Of a DNA stretch of 34,401 nucleotides, positions 8,729 to 17,739 are shown one piece after another. Both the position numbers and the translations under genes were made by a program. The stretch comes from JBBIJR01 sp037445875 (GTDB taxonomy: Bacteria > CLD3 > SB21). Where the stretch lies: positions 1-34,401 of the forward strand of contig JBBIJR010000036.1 of assembly GCA_037445875.1 (NCBI GenBank), read 5' to 3'. Each line of letters opens with the position of its first letter. The first letter of the stretch is position 1. The notes below the pieces were generated by a model. That model was given only the letters and a program-made list of their open reading frames with translations. It was not told where the DNA came from and did no database searches.

Positions 8729-8907
8729 GACCTGCGGTACCTCCGGGACCGCCGGACCCGATCTTCGCTATGTATCAAATATACTTCTTGTTCGGAGAAC
8801 TTCAAATAGTGCAGTGGAGATTTTTTCGGCTTATCCAACGGACGGGTCTGCGGGTGCCGGACGTTGTCTCGGGTTTGCCGACGCCGACCGCCTGGTCGAG
8901 AAATTCC

Positions 8908-9219
8908 TCAGCTTTCTCGACAGCCGTCCAGGCTCACGACCGGTTCGGAGCCGACGACCTCGGCGCTGTGCTTCACGCCGGCTGCAATGGCCAGCCTGTC
9001 ACCCGGCCGAAGGATGAACTCCTCGTCGCCGGTCGTGATTTTGAGCATGCCCGTCACTACAGCGTCCATCTTGTCGATTACGTGCGTATGTACGGGAAAA
9101 CGCGTGCCGGGCGGGTAGACGCACCGGTAGACGGCGTATCCTGCTTTCTGCAGTTTCTTCGTGAGGCTGGACTCGGTCAACACACCGTCGGAGACCGGAT
9201 CCCAATGCGTAACGCTCAT
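8908..9219 (-). CDS. Small cupin-domain protein
   Basis: A single cupin_2 barrel of 103 residues. Seen: YPPGTRFPVHTH, with H44 and H46, and KMDAVVTGML form the first cupin motif. GDRLAIAAGVKHSAEVV forms the second, with a histidine near residue 84. These histidines normally bind a metal ion. It could be a small dioxygenase, isomerase or sensor; no substrate can be inferred. The ATG at 9219 is chosen because homologous sequence begins there. A GTG at 9291 in the same frame would add 24 residues with no family resemblance. It lies on the minus strand between the cyclase and the DUF1579 pseudogene. Confidence 0.78.
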   Translation of the reverse strand: MSVTHWDPVSDGVLTESSLTKKLQKAGYAVYRCVYPPGTRFPVHTHVIDKMDAVVTGMLKITTGDEEFILRPGDRLAIAAGVKHSAEVVGSEPVVSLDGCRES

Positions 9220-9301
9220 GGACGCGCAAGTTTGGACAAGGACAGCGGGAACATGGGCCGGTGCATCATAGAGGACCGGCCCGCACTCCACGCCCTCTTA
9301 C

Positions 9302-9937
9302 TCACTGTTTCTTCTTCATGCCATCTTTCATAACCTGCCTGCGCGTAGACACGATCTCTCCCGTCTTGGTCTTGCCTTCCGGCATCCCGAGATCATGGAA
9401 TTCAAACACGTGCCTGTCGCTGCTCTCGATCTTCAGCACGTACTTGACCGTTTTGCCGTGCTGCGAAGTCATCGGGTCATCCATGGTTCCATAGAACGTG
9501 AAGGTCTTCGAACCCGCATCATACGTCCCCCGGCTGGAATACATGGCGGTCGAGCTGTTGTCCACCCAGAAGGAGACGAACATCTTGCTCATGTTATCGT
9601 AACCGGTCAGTCCAAAGCCCACCCACGGCTGACCCATGAATTCGCCTTTGGTGTCCTGCTGGATAAACCGTCCGTCGAGCACCCATTTCGTTTCCGCCAC
9701 GGACTTGAAAACCGTGGGGGGCTAGTCGGGGCCCTGCATCCACATGGTTGTGACGGCGTCCCACGTTCCGACAAATGCATCCAGCAGCTTGTGGTTCTCG
9801 TTTGGAGCGGCCATCTCCGTCCACTTCTTCATCATGTCGTCCATCGCTCCGTCGACGGTCTTCACTTCTTCTTTCTTCTGCGCGAAGATCGAGCCGGCCA
9901 AAAGACAGGCCAACACGAGCGAATATATGTTTTTCAT
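9302..9937 (-). pseudogene. DUF1579-family secreted protein with in-frame amber stop
   Basis: Exported protein of the DUF1579 family (function unknown), interrupted by one TAG at 9722-9724. The start ATG at 9937 has a strong ribosome site (AAAGGAGGTTCC). Residues 1-20 are a signal peptide (MKNIYSLVLACLLAGSIFAQ). Before the stop: HKLLDAFVGTWDAVTTMWMQGPD. After it the same frame continues (PPTVFKSVAETKWVLDGRFIQ and then GEFMGQPWVGFGLTGYDN) to a proper end at KDGMKKKQ. The two halves are exactly what one continuous DUF1579 protein of about 210 residues would give, so a single nonsense change is the only damage. Intact neighbours also end in TAG, so readthrough is not indicated. Confidence 0.85.
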
Positions 9938-10209
9938 GGAACCTCCTTTGATTAAGGGTGAACGGTCAAGACCAAGTTGGATCGACACTGTCACGGTGAA
10001 CATAATCGCCCACGGTGACAGCCTTATGTCAGCAGCGTTCCGGAATTCTGGAAGTCAGCATTCTATATGGGATCGTCCGATAAGTAAGTACCAAATCTTG
10101 ACTGTAGATGCAATCGGAATTATCTTCGTTTCAAGTCTTTTTCCCTGGTCCCATCCTGCGGCTCCGGACCCGTTCGCCCGTTCCGGATGGTCACTCATCG
10201 TGGTTTATC

Positions 10210-11130
10210 ATGGTGCTACGCGTGCTCATGGGCGTTTGGCTGCTGACCGGACCGGTCGGTAACGCAGCGGGTCGCCTGGCCGCGCAGCGGTTGATCGACC
10301 GGCTGCTTATCCTCAATCCCCTCGGGAGCGCCCTGGAGAACGGGACGAACGGCTGGACCTGGATGCCTTCCCTGGCGGCAAGGGCCGGATTCGGGCCATA
10401 CCTCAATGGTGACACGGATCACGCATGGCAGCAGACCGTAACGGTGGGCGCTGAGCTGTTCAGGGTACGCGAAACGCATAGTCTCATGTTCGTAAGCGGG
10501 CTGGAATTCATCGCCGATCCGCACAACGATATCCGATTCAATCCCCGTGCGATCTTCTGGGATGAGGCATTCCTTTGGACCTTCCGGTGGGCGGAACGCT
10601 TTGTTCAGATCGGTTACTATCATCGCTGCAAGCACGACGTCGATAACCTGTCGGAGCGGGAACAACGCGCGTTGATCTACGGCGGCCTCAGCACTCGGCT
10701 GATCTGGCCCACCGCGTCCGGAGTGTTGATCAGCCCCAGGATTGAGGTGTACACCATCCGACAGGACGAGCGTATCCCTTCGGCACTCGACAGCATCGGA
10801 CGCTCGATGGAACAACTGCTCGGATCCGTCGGCATGAACGCGCATGTGAAGCGGCCATTGGGAGGCCGACGATTGGGATTGTTCGCCTCGGGCTACGGCC
10901 TCGTGAACTTCTTCGGCCACCGGAGGGGATTCGTCAACCGCTTCGACCGTGTGGCGGGGGCGGCCGCTTCGGTCGGACTGACGGCAGGTCTTTATTTCGT
11001 CGGTCGTGCAGAATTACGTACCGCCTTTCAGTTCGAATACTGGCCCGACTCGGGCATCCCGGCACGTCCTTCAGGCGGATCGCTGTTTTCTCTGACCGTC
11101 AGCGCCCATACGCCGGAAGTTATTCGATAA
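10210..11130 (+). CDS. Exported protein of unknown function, possibly outer-membrane
   Basis: I do not recognise a named family. Starting at the ATG at 10210, the first residues (MVLRVLMGVWLLTGPVGNAAG) form a plausible signal peptide, so this start is preferred over an in-frame ATG at 10108 that would put 34 charged residues in front. The mature part of about 285 residues is rich in alternating aromatic and polar stretches (WTWMPSLAARAGFGPYL, LWTFRWAERFVQIGYYHR, LGLFASGYGLVNFFGHRRGF) and ends in a strand-like run, the look of an outer-membrane barrel or surface protein. It is 37 bp upstream of the membrane acyltransferase on the same strand, so the two may be cotranscribed. Function unknown; the export call is moderately confident. 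Confidence 0.65.
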   Translation: MVLRVLMGVWLLTGPVGNAAGRLAAQRLIDRLLILNPLGSALENGTNGWTWMPSLAARAGFGPYLNGDTDHAWQQTVTVGAELFRVRETHSLMFVSGLEFIADPHNDIRFNPRAIFWDEAFLWTFRWAERFVQIGYYHRCKHDVDNLSEREQRALIYGGLSTRLIWPTASGVLISPRIEVYTIRQDERIPSALDSIGRSMEQLLGSVGMNAHVKRPLGGRRLGLFASGYGLVNFFGHRRGFVNRFDRVAGAAASVGLTAGLYFVGRAELRTAFQFEYWPDSGIPARPSGGSLFSLTVSAHTPEVIR

Positions 11131-11167
11131 GGACGGCACGTTTTCCAGAGACTCATCAGGAGAGTAC

Positions 11168-12259
11168 ATGGCCACTCGACGTTATCTGTTCGTAGACCTC
11201 TTCCGCGGCTGGGCCGTTATCACGATGATCGAGACCCATGCGGTCAATGCGTGGATGGGCGTGCCGCTGAGGGAAACGACGTGGTTCTCCTGGCTGAACG
11301 TGGTGAACGGTTTCGTCGCGCCGTCGTTCCTGTTCATCGCGGGCGTATCGTTCGCCTTCGTCTGCCACGCGAGATGGGACGACATGGTCCGGCCTTCGTG
11401 GGCATTGTGGAAACAATACCGGCGACTGCTATGGATCCTCGGCATTGGGTACTGGCTGCATATTCCCCGGTTCATCCTCGACGGCTGGATTCCACGGGTG
11501 GTCGAGGCGGACCTTGCGGAATTCTGGCGCGCGGACATTCTACACACCATCGCCGTGAGCATGATCATCCTGTACTTCGTGGCGTTTTTTGCAAAAAGAA
11601 AGGACATCTTCCTCGCTGTCCTCGGCCTTATGACGGGCTTGGCCCTGGCGGCAACCCCCGCGATCTGGCAAATGGATTTCCACGAGACGCTGCATCCCGC
11701 CGTCGCCAACTACCTCAACGGCATGCATAACCCGCTGTTTCCGCTTTTTCCGTGGTGTGTATTCCTCTGGTCCGGCGTCTTCGTCAGTTTCTGGTTCTTG
11801 CGCGCCGTCGAGGAGGAGCGGGAACAGCGGACGGTGAGGGCGATTACAGCCATGGGCGGAATCGTTTTCATTACGGCATGGATAGCGGACAAGCAGCCGG
11901 TAGAGGTGTTCGAGTACGAGAACTTCTGGTTGACCAGCCCGAACTGGGTACTCATGCGGCTGGGCATCCTGCTGATGCTGTTCGGGCTGTTCTGGCTGCT
12001 GGAGCATCTCGGCTGGCACACGTCTGAACGGGTGCAGCGGATCGGCAGCCAGTCGCTGTTTGCGTATGTCGTCCACCTGATGATTATCTATTCTATTACC
12101 GGTGAGAAGGCGGGCTTTCCGCTCTTGCGGCAGGACCACAGCGTTCCGGTCACGGTCCTGCTGTTCACGGTGCTTCTCGTCGTCGTGTACCTCCTGTCGG
12201 TGGGGTGGGCTGAAATCAAAAAACGCGGATGGCTCCGGCGGATCGGAATCGGAAGGTAG
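11168..12259 (+). CDS. Multi-pass membrane acyltransferase, DUF1624/HGSNAT-like
   Basis: Integral membrane protein of 363 residues with roughly ten hydrophobic helices. The N-terminal FVDLFRGWAVITMIETHAVN and the following helices match the heparan-alpha-glucosaminide N-acetyltransferase-like (DUF1624) group, in which RG-x5-M-x4-H is characteristic. These enzymes are thought to move acyl groups across or at the membrane onto sugars; the acceptor here is unknown. The ATG at 11168 has CAGGAGAG just upstream. It follows the exported protein by 37 bp and precedes the PP2C phosphatase by 70 bp, all on the plus strand, so a three-gene unit is plausible. Ends in TAG. Confidence 0.85.
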   Translation: MATRRYLFVDLFRGWAVITMIETHAVNAWMGVPLRETTWFSWLNVVNGFVAPSFLFIAGVSFAFVCHARWDDMVRPSWALWKQYRRLLWILGIGYWLHIPRFILDGWIPRVVEADLAEFWRADILHTIAVSMIILYFVAFFAKRKDIFLAVLGLMTGLALAATPAIWQMDFHETLHPAVANYLNGMHNPLFPLFPWCVFLWSGVFVSFWFLRAVEEEREQRTVRAITAMGGIVFITAWIADKQPVEVFEYENFWLTSPNWVLMRLGILLMLFGLFWLLEHLGWHTSERVQRIGSQSLFAYVVHLMIIYSITGEKAGFPLLRQDHSVPVTVLLFTVLLVVVYLLSVGWAEIKKRGWLRRIGIGR

Positions 12260-12329
12260 GTCGATTCGGTTATCGCTCCGCAACCCTGGCGGCGATTCCA
12301 CGTATCAGGACTATTATGAAGGAGTTCCT

Positions 12330-13355
12330 ATGAGCGCCAATCTGTTCGAACGGTTCCGTCAGGGTTTGCTGGGCCAGCGCAGAAACCTCGCCGACTGGCT
12401 TCTCCACACGCCGCCCGACAAGAAACAGCTTCGTCTGGGTCCGGCGGGAGAGAACGCCATCCAGGCCCACCTTCAGACGCTGGATGCGGCCATCCAGAAG
12501 ACCGAAGACGAGACACTGGGCTTGTGCACGGTGTGCCACGACTACATCGAATCGTCGCGGCTGGAAATGGATTACACGGCCTGCGTGTGTCTCGAACACA
12601 TGACCGGCGACGAAAAATCGCGGCTCGAGCAGGAACTCGAGCTTTCCCAGAAGGTTCAGAAGGCACTTCTGCCGCAGGAGATTCCCAACGTGCCGGGTTT
12701 GCAGCTCGCCGCGTTCAGCCAGCCCGCGCAGATCGTCGGAGGCGATTATTTCGATTTCTTCGAATTCAGGGACGGCCGCTTCGGGTTCGCCGTGGGCGAC
12801 GTGATGGGCAAGGGCATGTCCGCCAGTCTACTGATGGCCAACCTGCAGGCGTCATTGCGCATCCTCGTCCGCGATCACGATACTCCGGACGCCGTATTGG
12901 CGCGGCTCAACACCCTCTTCGTACACAACATCCGCCTGACCAAATTCGTCACGCTGTTCCTCGCCCGCTACGATGCGAACTCCCGCACGCTGCTGTACGG
13001 CAACGCGGGCCATAACCCGCCGATGGTGCTCCGCCAGGGTCCCGAGGGGGGGTCGGCGTCCTGGCTCCGTCCCAACGGCGCCGCGGTGGGTCTCGTAGAA
13101 GACTCCACGTTCCGGACCGACGCCGTCCGCCTCCGGGCCGGAGATCTCCTGGTGTTCTACACCGACGGCGTGACCGAGACGCGCAACTCGAAGAACGAGG
13201 AATTCGGCGAGGAACGTCTGGTGGAGCTGGCGCAGGAGCATTGCGGTCTGCCGCCGTCCGAATTGATCAAACGCATCCGGGACGCGATCCGTGAATTCGC
13301 CGGGAACGCACCTCCGATGGACGACACGACGATCGTGGTGGGGAGAGTGGGGTGA
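12330..13355 (+). CDS. PP2C (SpoIIE/RsbU-type) phosphatase with N-terminal DksA-like zinc finger
   Basis: Soluble serine/threonine phosphatase of 341 residues. The N-terminal helical part (1-60) leads into a TraR/DksA-like finger, C66-x2-C69-x17-C87-x2-H90; the usual fourth cysteine is a histidine. A short coiled segment with LSQKVQKALLPQEIP follows, then the SpoIIE domain from about 120 on: IVGGDYFDFFEF, VGDVMGKGMSAS, NAGHNPPM, FYTDGVTETRN and the closing DDTTIVVGRVG. All metal-binding aspartates are present. The start ATG at 12330 is preceded by AAGGAG; the frame is open further upstream, but that part overlaps the acyltransferase. It resembles the C-terminal half of the large phosphatase at 1730-4240 but has a different sensor. 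Probable role in partner-switching control of a sigma factor, an inference from family. Confidence 0.9.
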   Translation: MSANLFERFRQGLLGQRRNLADWLLHTPPDKKQLRLGPAGENAIQAHLQTLDAAIQKTEDETLGLCTVCHDYIESSRLEMDYTACVCLEHMTGDEKSRLEQELELSQKVQKALLPQEIPNVPGLQLAAFSQPAQIVGGDYFDFFEFRDGRFGFAVGDVMGKGMSASLLMANLQASLRILVRDHDTPDAVLARLNTLFVHNIRLTKFVTLFLARYDANSRTLLYGNAGHNPPMVLRQGPEGGSASWLRPNGAAVGLVEDSTFRTDAVRLRAGDLLVFYTDGVTETRNSKNEEFGEERLVELAQEHCGLPPSELIKRIRDAIREFAGNAPPMDDTTIVVGRVG

Positions 13356-13388
13356 GGAGGGAGGTTTCGCGCGCTGTAGATCTGCGCT

Positions 13389-14518
13389 TCACTTCGCGTA
13401 CACCCGTTTCATCCATAGCTGAAAAGCCGGATCCACGAATTCGGGCGTTGCCTCGAACGTGTCGATGATTTCCCGCGTTTCCAGCGCTTGCTTGATCTTG
13501 ACGACGTTGCCCGACGTCCCCAGCCGATACGAACGCAACACGTCTTGGGAACTGAGTCCCTCTCGAACGCCATCGGCCAGCGCGCGGAGAAAATTTACCT
13601 GGGTCGTGGTCAGGCCGTCGATCTCCCGCTGGAAGAGCAGGGCGTTCTGATTCATCAAATCCTCTGTTGCCGCATCCAGAATGGCCCGGGTCGCCTGGCC
13701 TCCCGTCCGCACCCAGACGAGATGAGCAAGTTGCTCCACATAGTAAGGGTGGCATTGCATGTCTCTACGATCTGCTCCGATAATGCGAGCGGAATCTTTT
13801 TCCTGGTCCGGGAGAAACTCCGCGTGACAAATTCCACCAAGTGCTGCCGTTCAATCTTGGCCAGGAGCAACAAGTCGCCGAACCTGTAAAAAGGCATCGA
13901 CGGGCTGCCGAACAACTCGTGCAGCATGTGACGCTTTCTTCCGTACAGACAGTACGTGACCCGCTGATGCTTTTGCCACGCGGCCCTCAGGCGCTTCTGC
14001 AAGAGCAGGGGGTCGTCGAAGTGTCCGAGGTCTTGGAATTCGTCCAGGCACACGACAACGGTCAGTCCCGTCTTCTTCGCGATTTGCTCGGGCAGATCGA
14101 GAATCTCCGTGTAGTGTTCTTTGATATCTCGCAGCTCAAAACTGACCTCGAAGTCGTTGGCCGGGTCGGTTCCTACGGAAACGCGCGGGGTGATCCGTTG
14201 AAACAGGGTTCTGGCCAGGCCGATCCATTCCTCCAGCTTGCCGGAGGTGCTTTTGATGAGTTCCCTCGAAAAAATCGAGAGAAATTGCTCCTCCGTGCGT
14301 ACATTGAACAGGTCGATGCTGCACAATCGCAGGTTCCGGTTGTTGCACGTTTCGCGGATGGCGCGTTCGACCAGCGAGGATTTGCCCCATCGTCGGGGAG
14401 AGATCAGAACGGTGTGGACGCGATGCTCGAAGTTGGCGATCAGTCGACGGAGTTCCTCCTCCCGGTCGGTAAAGGCCTCGCCGACGGCAATTTTGCCGAA
14501 TTGAAACGGACTGTGCAT
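13389..14518 (-). pseudogene. AAA+ ATPase (ATPase_2/archaeal-type) broken by a frameshift
   Basis: ATP-binding protein of the AAA_ATPase_2 family. The first part (from ATG 14518) shows the start HSPFQFGKIAVGEAFTDRE, a Walker A-like SPRRWGKSSLVE and Walker B VVVCLDEFQDL. Reading runs off frame at about 13757-13765: LSEQIVETCNATL should be LSEQIVET followed by MQCHPYYVEQLAHLVW. The latter is present one frame over and continues to VYAK and a stop at 13389. The region is 1130 bases, one short of a multiple of three, as expected for a single-base deletion in a gene of about 376 codons. The downstream part is the winged-helix tail typical of these ATPases. It is divergent from ligD, sharing the repeat-rich region at 14542-14607. 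Confidence 0.87.
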
Positions 14519-14541
14519 GCACCCGAAGACACGTCATTCGC

Positions 14542-14607
14542 GTAAACTTAGCAAGATGTAAGTTACCAAATGGTAACTGACTAAGCAGTAAGTTACTAAA
14601 TGGTAAG
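14542..14607. promoter_or_regulatory. Two operator-like inverted repeats, 30 bp apart, upstream of ligD
   Basis: GTTACCAAATGGTAAC at 14562-14577 is an inverted repeat (GTTACCA and TGGTAAC around two bases). A near copy, GTTACTAAATGGTAAG, lies at 14592-14607, starting exactly 30 bp later, about three helical turns. A weaker half-related piece, TTAGCAAGATGTAA, starts at 14549. The block fills the 106-bp gap between the divergent AAA ATPase and ligD genes. The second copy ends 17 bp before the ligD start. Equal phasing suggests cooperative binding by a regulator; no regulator gene adjoins. Confidence 0.55.
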
Positions 14608-14624
14608 CAACCACAAGATCGCCG

Positions 14625-16943
14625 ATGTCCCGCAAATCCCAATACGTCCAGGTCGGCAGGCGTAAGTTCGAGTTGTCCAACCTAGACAAGGTCCTCTACC
14701 CCGCCGACGGGATCATCAAGGCGGAACTGGTCGAATACTATCTGAAGATGGCACCGACGATCCTGCGGCACGTCAAAGGACGGGCGCTCTCTCTCGTGCG
14801 CTACCCGGACGGGATCGAGGGCGAGTCGTTCTTCCAGAAGAACAAACCCGATTGGGCGCCGAACTGGCTGGAATCGGTGAAACTCGGCGAAGAGGACAAG
14901 AAGGATTACCCCATTGCGACCGAAGAAGCCTCGCTTGTCTGGCTGGCCAATCTTGCCTGTATCGAACTGCACCAGATGCACGCCCGCGCACCCAACTTCG
15001 ACAAGCCGGACTACCTGGTGATCGACCTCGATCCGCCCGATGACTTCAAGTTTCCCAACGTCGCCGAGATCGCGTTCAACCTGAAGAATCACCTCGAGGC
15101 GTTCGGCTATCATCCCTTCGTCAAGACCACCGGCCGCAAGGGCCTGCACGTGGTGATGCCCGTCGAACCGAAGTGGACGTTCGAGCAGGTTTTCGAAGCG
15201 GCCAAAGCCGTGGCCCAGCCGTTCGTGGAAAGACACAGCGGCACGACGACCCTGCACATCCAGAAAGAACACCGAAAGGGCCGCGTGCTGATCGATATCT
15301 ACCGCAACCGGACGAGCCAGTCGATCGTGGCCGCCTACAGCGTGCGCGGCCTGCCCGGCGCCACCGTCTCGACGCCGATCACGTGGGACGAACTCGCAAC
15401 CATTGAACATTCACGCGAATTGAATATCCATACGGTGCCCGAGCGCGTGCTCCGGAACGGCGATCCGTGGGAGACGATGGACGCGTTCGCCGTGTCCCTG
15501 CACACGGAACGCAAGGCCGCGCCCGTCCGCAAGAAGCTGAAACCGGCCCGCGCCCGAAAGACGCCCGATCAGCTCGAATCCTACGCGAAGAAACGGGAGT
15601 TCTCCAAAACACCCGAACCAAAGGCGGAACTTGAAGTCGGCCAGGGCAGCGCGTTCGTTGTGCACCGCCATCACGCCTCGCGCCTGCATTACGACCTCCG
15701 TCTGGAAAAGAACGGCGTACTGATGTCGTTCGCCGTTCCCAAAGGCCTGCCCCCGCGTCCGGGCGTTAAACGGCTCGCCGTCCAGACCGAAGACCATCCC
15801 CTCGAGTACGTGAACTTCCAGGGCGAAATTCCGAAAGGGGAATACGGCGGCGGTCAGATGTGGATCTTTGCGCAGGGAAGGTACCAGGTCACCAAGGAGA
15901 AAAAGGACGGTTTCTACTTCCGTCTGAACGGGAGGGAACTCACCGCCGAATATCGAATCCACCGGATGAAGGAAAACCAATGGCTGCTCGAACGAGTGGA
16001 CGCTCCGCAGATCGATTGGCTGCACGACACGATCGAACCGATGCTTTCGGACAGCCGCACCGAACCGCCGCAGTCGGAGGAATACACCTATGAGGTGAAA
16101 TGGGACGGTATCCGTGCTCTGATCTCGGTCGACGACGGACAGCTCCGGATCCTCAGCCGCAACGGCCTGGATATCACTGCGCAGTTCCCCGAACTCAGAA
16201 TTCCCGAGCAGGCCTTCCGAGTCGCCGGTGCCCTGTTCGACGGCGAGATCGTGTGCCTCGACGAATCCGGGCGCCCGGTCTTCAAGCAGGTCATCCACCG
16301 CATGCAGCAGAAAAGCGAGGGCGCCATCGAGCGGGCCCGATCGAAATACCCGGCGGTGTGCTATCTTTTCGATTTGCTCTATCTCGATGGGCGGCCGGTC
16401 GTGCAGGAACCGCTGGAGCGACGGCGCGAGTGGCTCCAGGATGTCGTTCGGAAAGACACATCATACCGCGTAAGTTCGACGGTGGTGGAAGGACGCGAGC
16501 TGTTCGAAGCGGCCCGGCGGATGGGACTGGAGGGCATTATGGCCAAACGGCGTGACAGTCCGTATTTGCCCGGCCGGCGCAGCGAATACTGGCTCAAGAT
16601 CAAGACGCGCAACACGATCGATTGCTTCATCATCGGTTATACGATCGGCAAGGGGGAACGTGAGGCCGGATTCGGTGCCCTGCATCTGGCGCAGCGAGAA
16701 GGAAAGAGATGGCGCTATCTCGGCAAGGTGGGCACGGGATTCGACGACAAGACGATGAAAAAGATGGCTGCACAACTGGCGTCACTGAAGACGGTTGATC
16801 GGCCGATAGAGGAGAAGCCGCTCGACGACGCGCATACCGCGTGGGTGGAGCCGGCACTCGTGTGCGAAGTGCAGTACGCCTCGTTCACCAGTGACGGGAT
16901 GCTGCGGGAACCCGTGTTTGTAAAGCTTCGTCCGGATATCTGA
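14625..16943 (+). CDS. ligD: Multifunctional NHEJ DNA ligase LigD (polymerase-phosphoesterase-ligase)
   Basis: ATP-dependent DNA ligase D of 772 residues; with Ku it joins double-strand breaks. Domain order is polymerase (about 5-300), 3'-phosphoesterase (about 335-465), ligase (about 480-770), as in mycobacteria rather than Pseudomonas. Polymerase: catalytic D134 and D136 in VIDLDPP, and TTGRKGLHVVMP. Phosphoesterase: HRHHASRLHYDLRLE starting at H347, with H349/H350, H355 and D357 in the metal-ligand pattern, and EDHPLEY. Ligase: nucleotidyl-acceptor K492 in YEVKWDGIRA, then SRNGLD, FDGEIVCLD, EGIMAKR and the oligonucleotide-binding tail. All three active sites look intact. The ATG at 14625 lies just behind paired operator-like repeats. 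It converges with the arginase gene only 7 bp downstream, leaving no room for a terminator between them. Ku lies 11 kb away. Confidence 0.96.
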   Translation: MSRKSQYVQVGRRKFELSNLDKVLYPADGIIKAELVEYYLKMAPTILRHVKGRALSLVRYPDGIEGESFFQKNKPDWAPNWLESVKLGEEDKKDYPIATEEASLVWLANLACIELHQMHARAPNFDKPDYLVIDLDPPDDFKFPNVAEIAFNLKNHLEAFGYHPFVKTTGRKGLHVVMPVEPKWTFEQVFEAAKAVAQPFVERHSGTTTLHIQKEHRKGRVLIDIYRNRTSQSIVAAYSVRGLPGATVSTPITWDELATIEHSRELNIHTVPERVLRNGDPWETMDAFAVSLHTERKAAPVRKKLKPARARKTPDQLESYAKKREFSKTPEPKAELEVGQGSAFVVHRHHASRLHYDLRLEKNGVLMSFAVPKGLPPRPGVKRLAVQTEDHPLEYVNFQGEIPKGEYGGGQMWIFAQGRYQVTKEKKDGFYFRLNGRELTAEYRIHRMKENQWLLERVDAPQIDWLHDTIEPMLSDSRTEPPQSEEYTYEVKWDGIRALISVDDGQLRILSRNGLDITAQFPELRIPEQAFRVAGALFDGEIVCLDESGRPVFKQVIHRMQQKSEGAIERARSKYPAVCYLFDLLYLDGRPVVQEPLERRREWLQDVVRKDTSYRVSSTVVEGRELFEAARRMGLEGIMAKRRDSPYLPGRRSEYWLKIKTRNTIDCFIIGYTIGKGEREAGFGALHLAQREGKRWRYLGKVGTGFDDKTMKKMAAQLASLKTVDRPIEEKPLDDAHTAWVEPALVCEVQYASFTSDGMLREPVFVKLRPDI

Positions 16944-16950
16944 GGCGCAC

Positions 16951-17739
16951 CTACCAACCCTCGACGAGCACACCCAACAGGTCCATGCAAACCGATGCCG
17001 TCCGTCCATCCTTGTCCAATGCGGGATTCCACGTGGAAACCGACACGGCCGCGATGCGATTCGTACGGGCCAGGCGCTCGAACACGGATCGGAGTTCGGC
17101 GGCACTCGGCCCACCCGGAGCCGGGTAATTCTGAGCCGGCGCTTCCGCTGGATCGATGATGTCGGTATCCACATGAATGTGTAGAGGCCTGTCGGACAAC
17201 GGAAACGTGAGCAGTTCCGAGGCGTGGTGAAGCACCGTCACCGTTGATGCGCGAAGGGCATCGGCTTCGCCAGGATCGAGGTCGCGCGCGTCGGTGAGAA
17301 TGATATCGCGCTCCGCCACAGGCTTGAGGCCGACCGTCTCGCACAGACGCTGTTCACCCCTCCCCGCCAACATCGCCAGAGGCATACCGCCGATGAATCC
17401 GCTGGGCGAGGTTTCCCACGTATTGAAATCGCCGTGCGCGTCGAACCAGATCAGAAACGGATGCATCCCCGCTCGTTGCAGGCCGGCCGACACGGCGATC
17501 GCAGTGCAGCAATCTCCAGCCACGCTGATGGGCCGTGCCCCGATAGCCACGGTTTCCGCCACGAGGTCGGCAAGGGACCCGTGCACGGCCGATATCCGAT
17601 CCCAATCGTTGCCGTACGGCAGGGACGGGCTGTTTATCGTCCAGTCCCTCCGGAACAACCCCCGGAGCGCGGGTACCGGTTGGTCCAGGAAGAAGGGACT
17701 AAGCACCACCCGACTATTCATACCGGGTTGACTCATCAT
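16951..17739 (-). CDS. Arginase/agmatinase/formiminoglutamase (ureohydrolase) family protein
   Basis: Binuclear-manganese ureohydrolase fold, 262 residues. Ligand motifs seen: WFDAHGDFNTWE and HIHVDTDIIDP. The first motif reads ISVAGDCCTAIAV, where classical arginases have GGDHS, so the first histidine ligand is a cysteine; a Cys variant occurs in some uncharacterised members, and activity on arginine or agmatine cannot be assumed. The start is ATG at 17739 with GGAGG seven bases upstream; it overlaps the HxlR stop (ATGA), so the two are translationally coupled and probably coregulated. A longer in-frame start at 17814 lies within the regulator gene and is rejected. Ends in TAG, 7 bp from the end of ligD on the other strand. 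Confidence 0.87.
   Translation of the reverse strand: MMSQPGMNSRVVLSPFFLDQPVPALRGLFRRDWTINSPSLPYGNDWDRISAVHGSLADLVAETVAIGARPISVAGDCCTAIAVSAGLQRAGMHPFLIWFDAHGDFNTWETSPSGFIGGMPLAMLAGRGEQRLCETVGLKPVAERDIILTDARDLDPGEADALRASTVTVLHHASELLTFPLSDRPLHIHVDTDIIDPAEAPAQNYPAPGGPSAAELRSVFERLARTNRIAAVSVSTWNPALDKDGRTASVCMDLLGVLVEGW

Noticed and set aside
8656..8838. Short minus-strand frame starting TTG at 8838
   Set aside because: It overlaps the start of the cyclase in another frame, is basic and unstructured, and has no similarity to known proteins.
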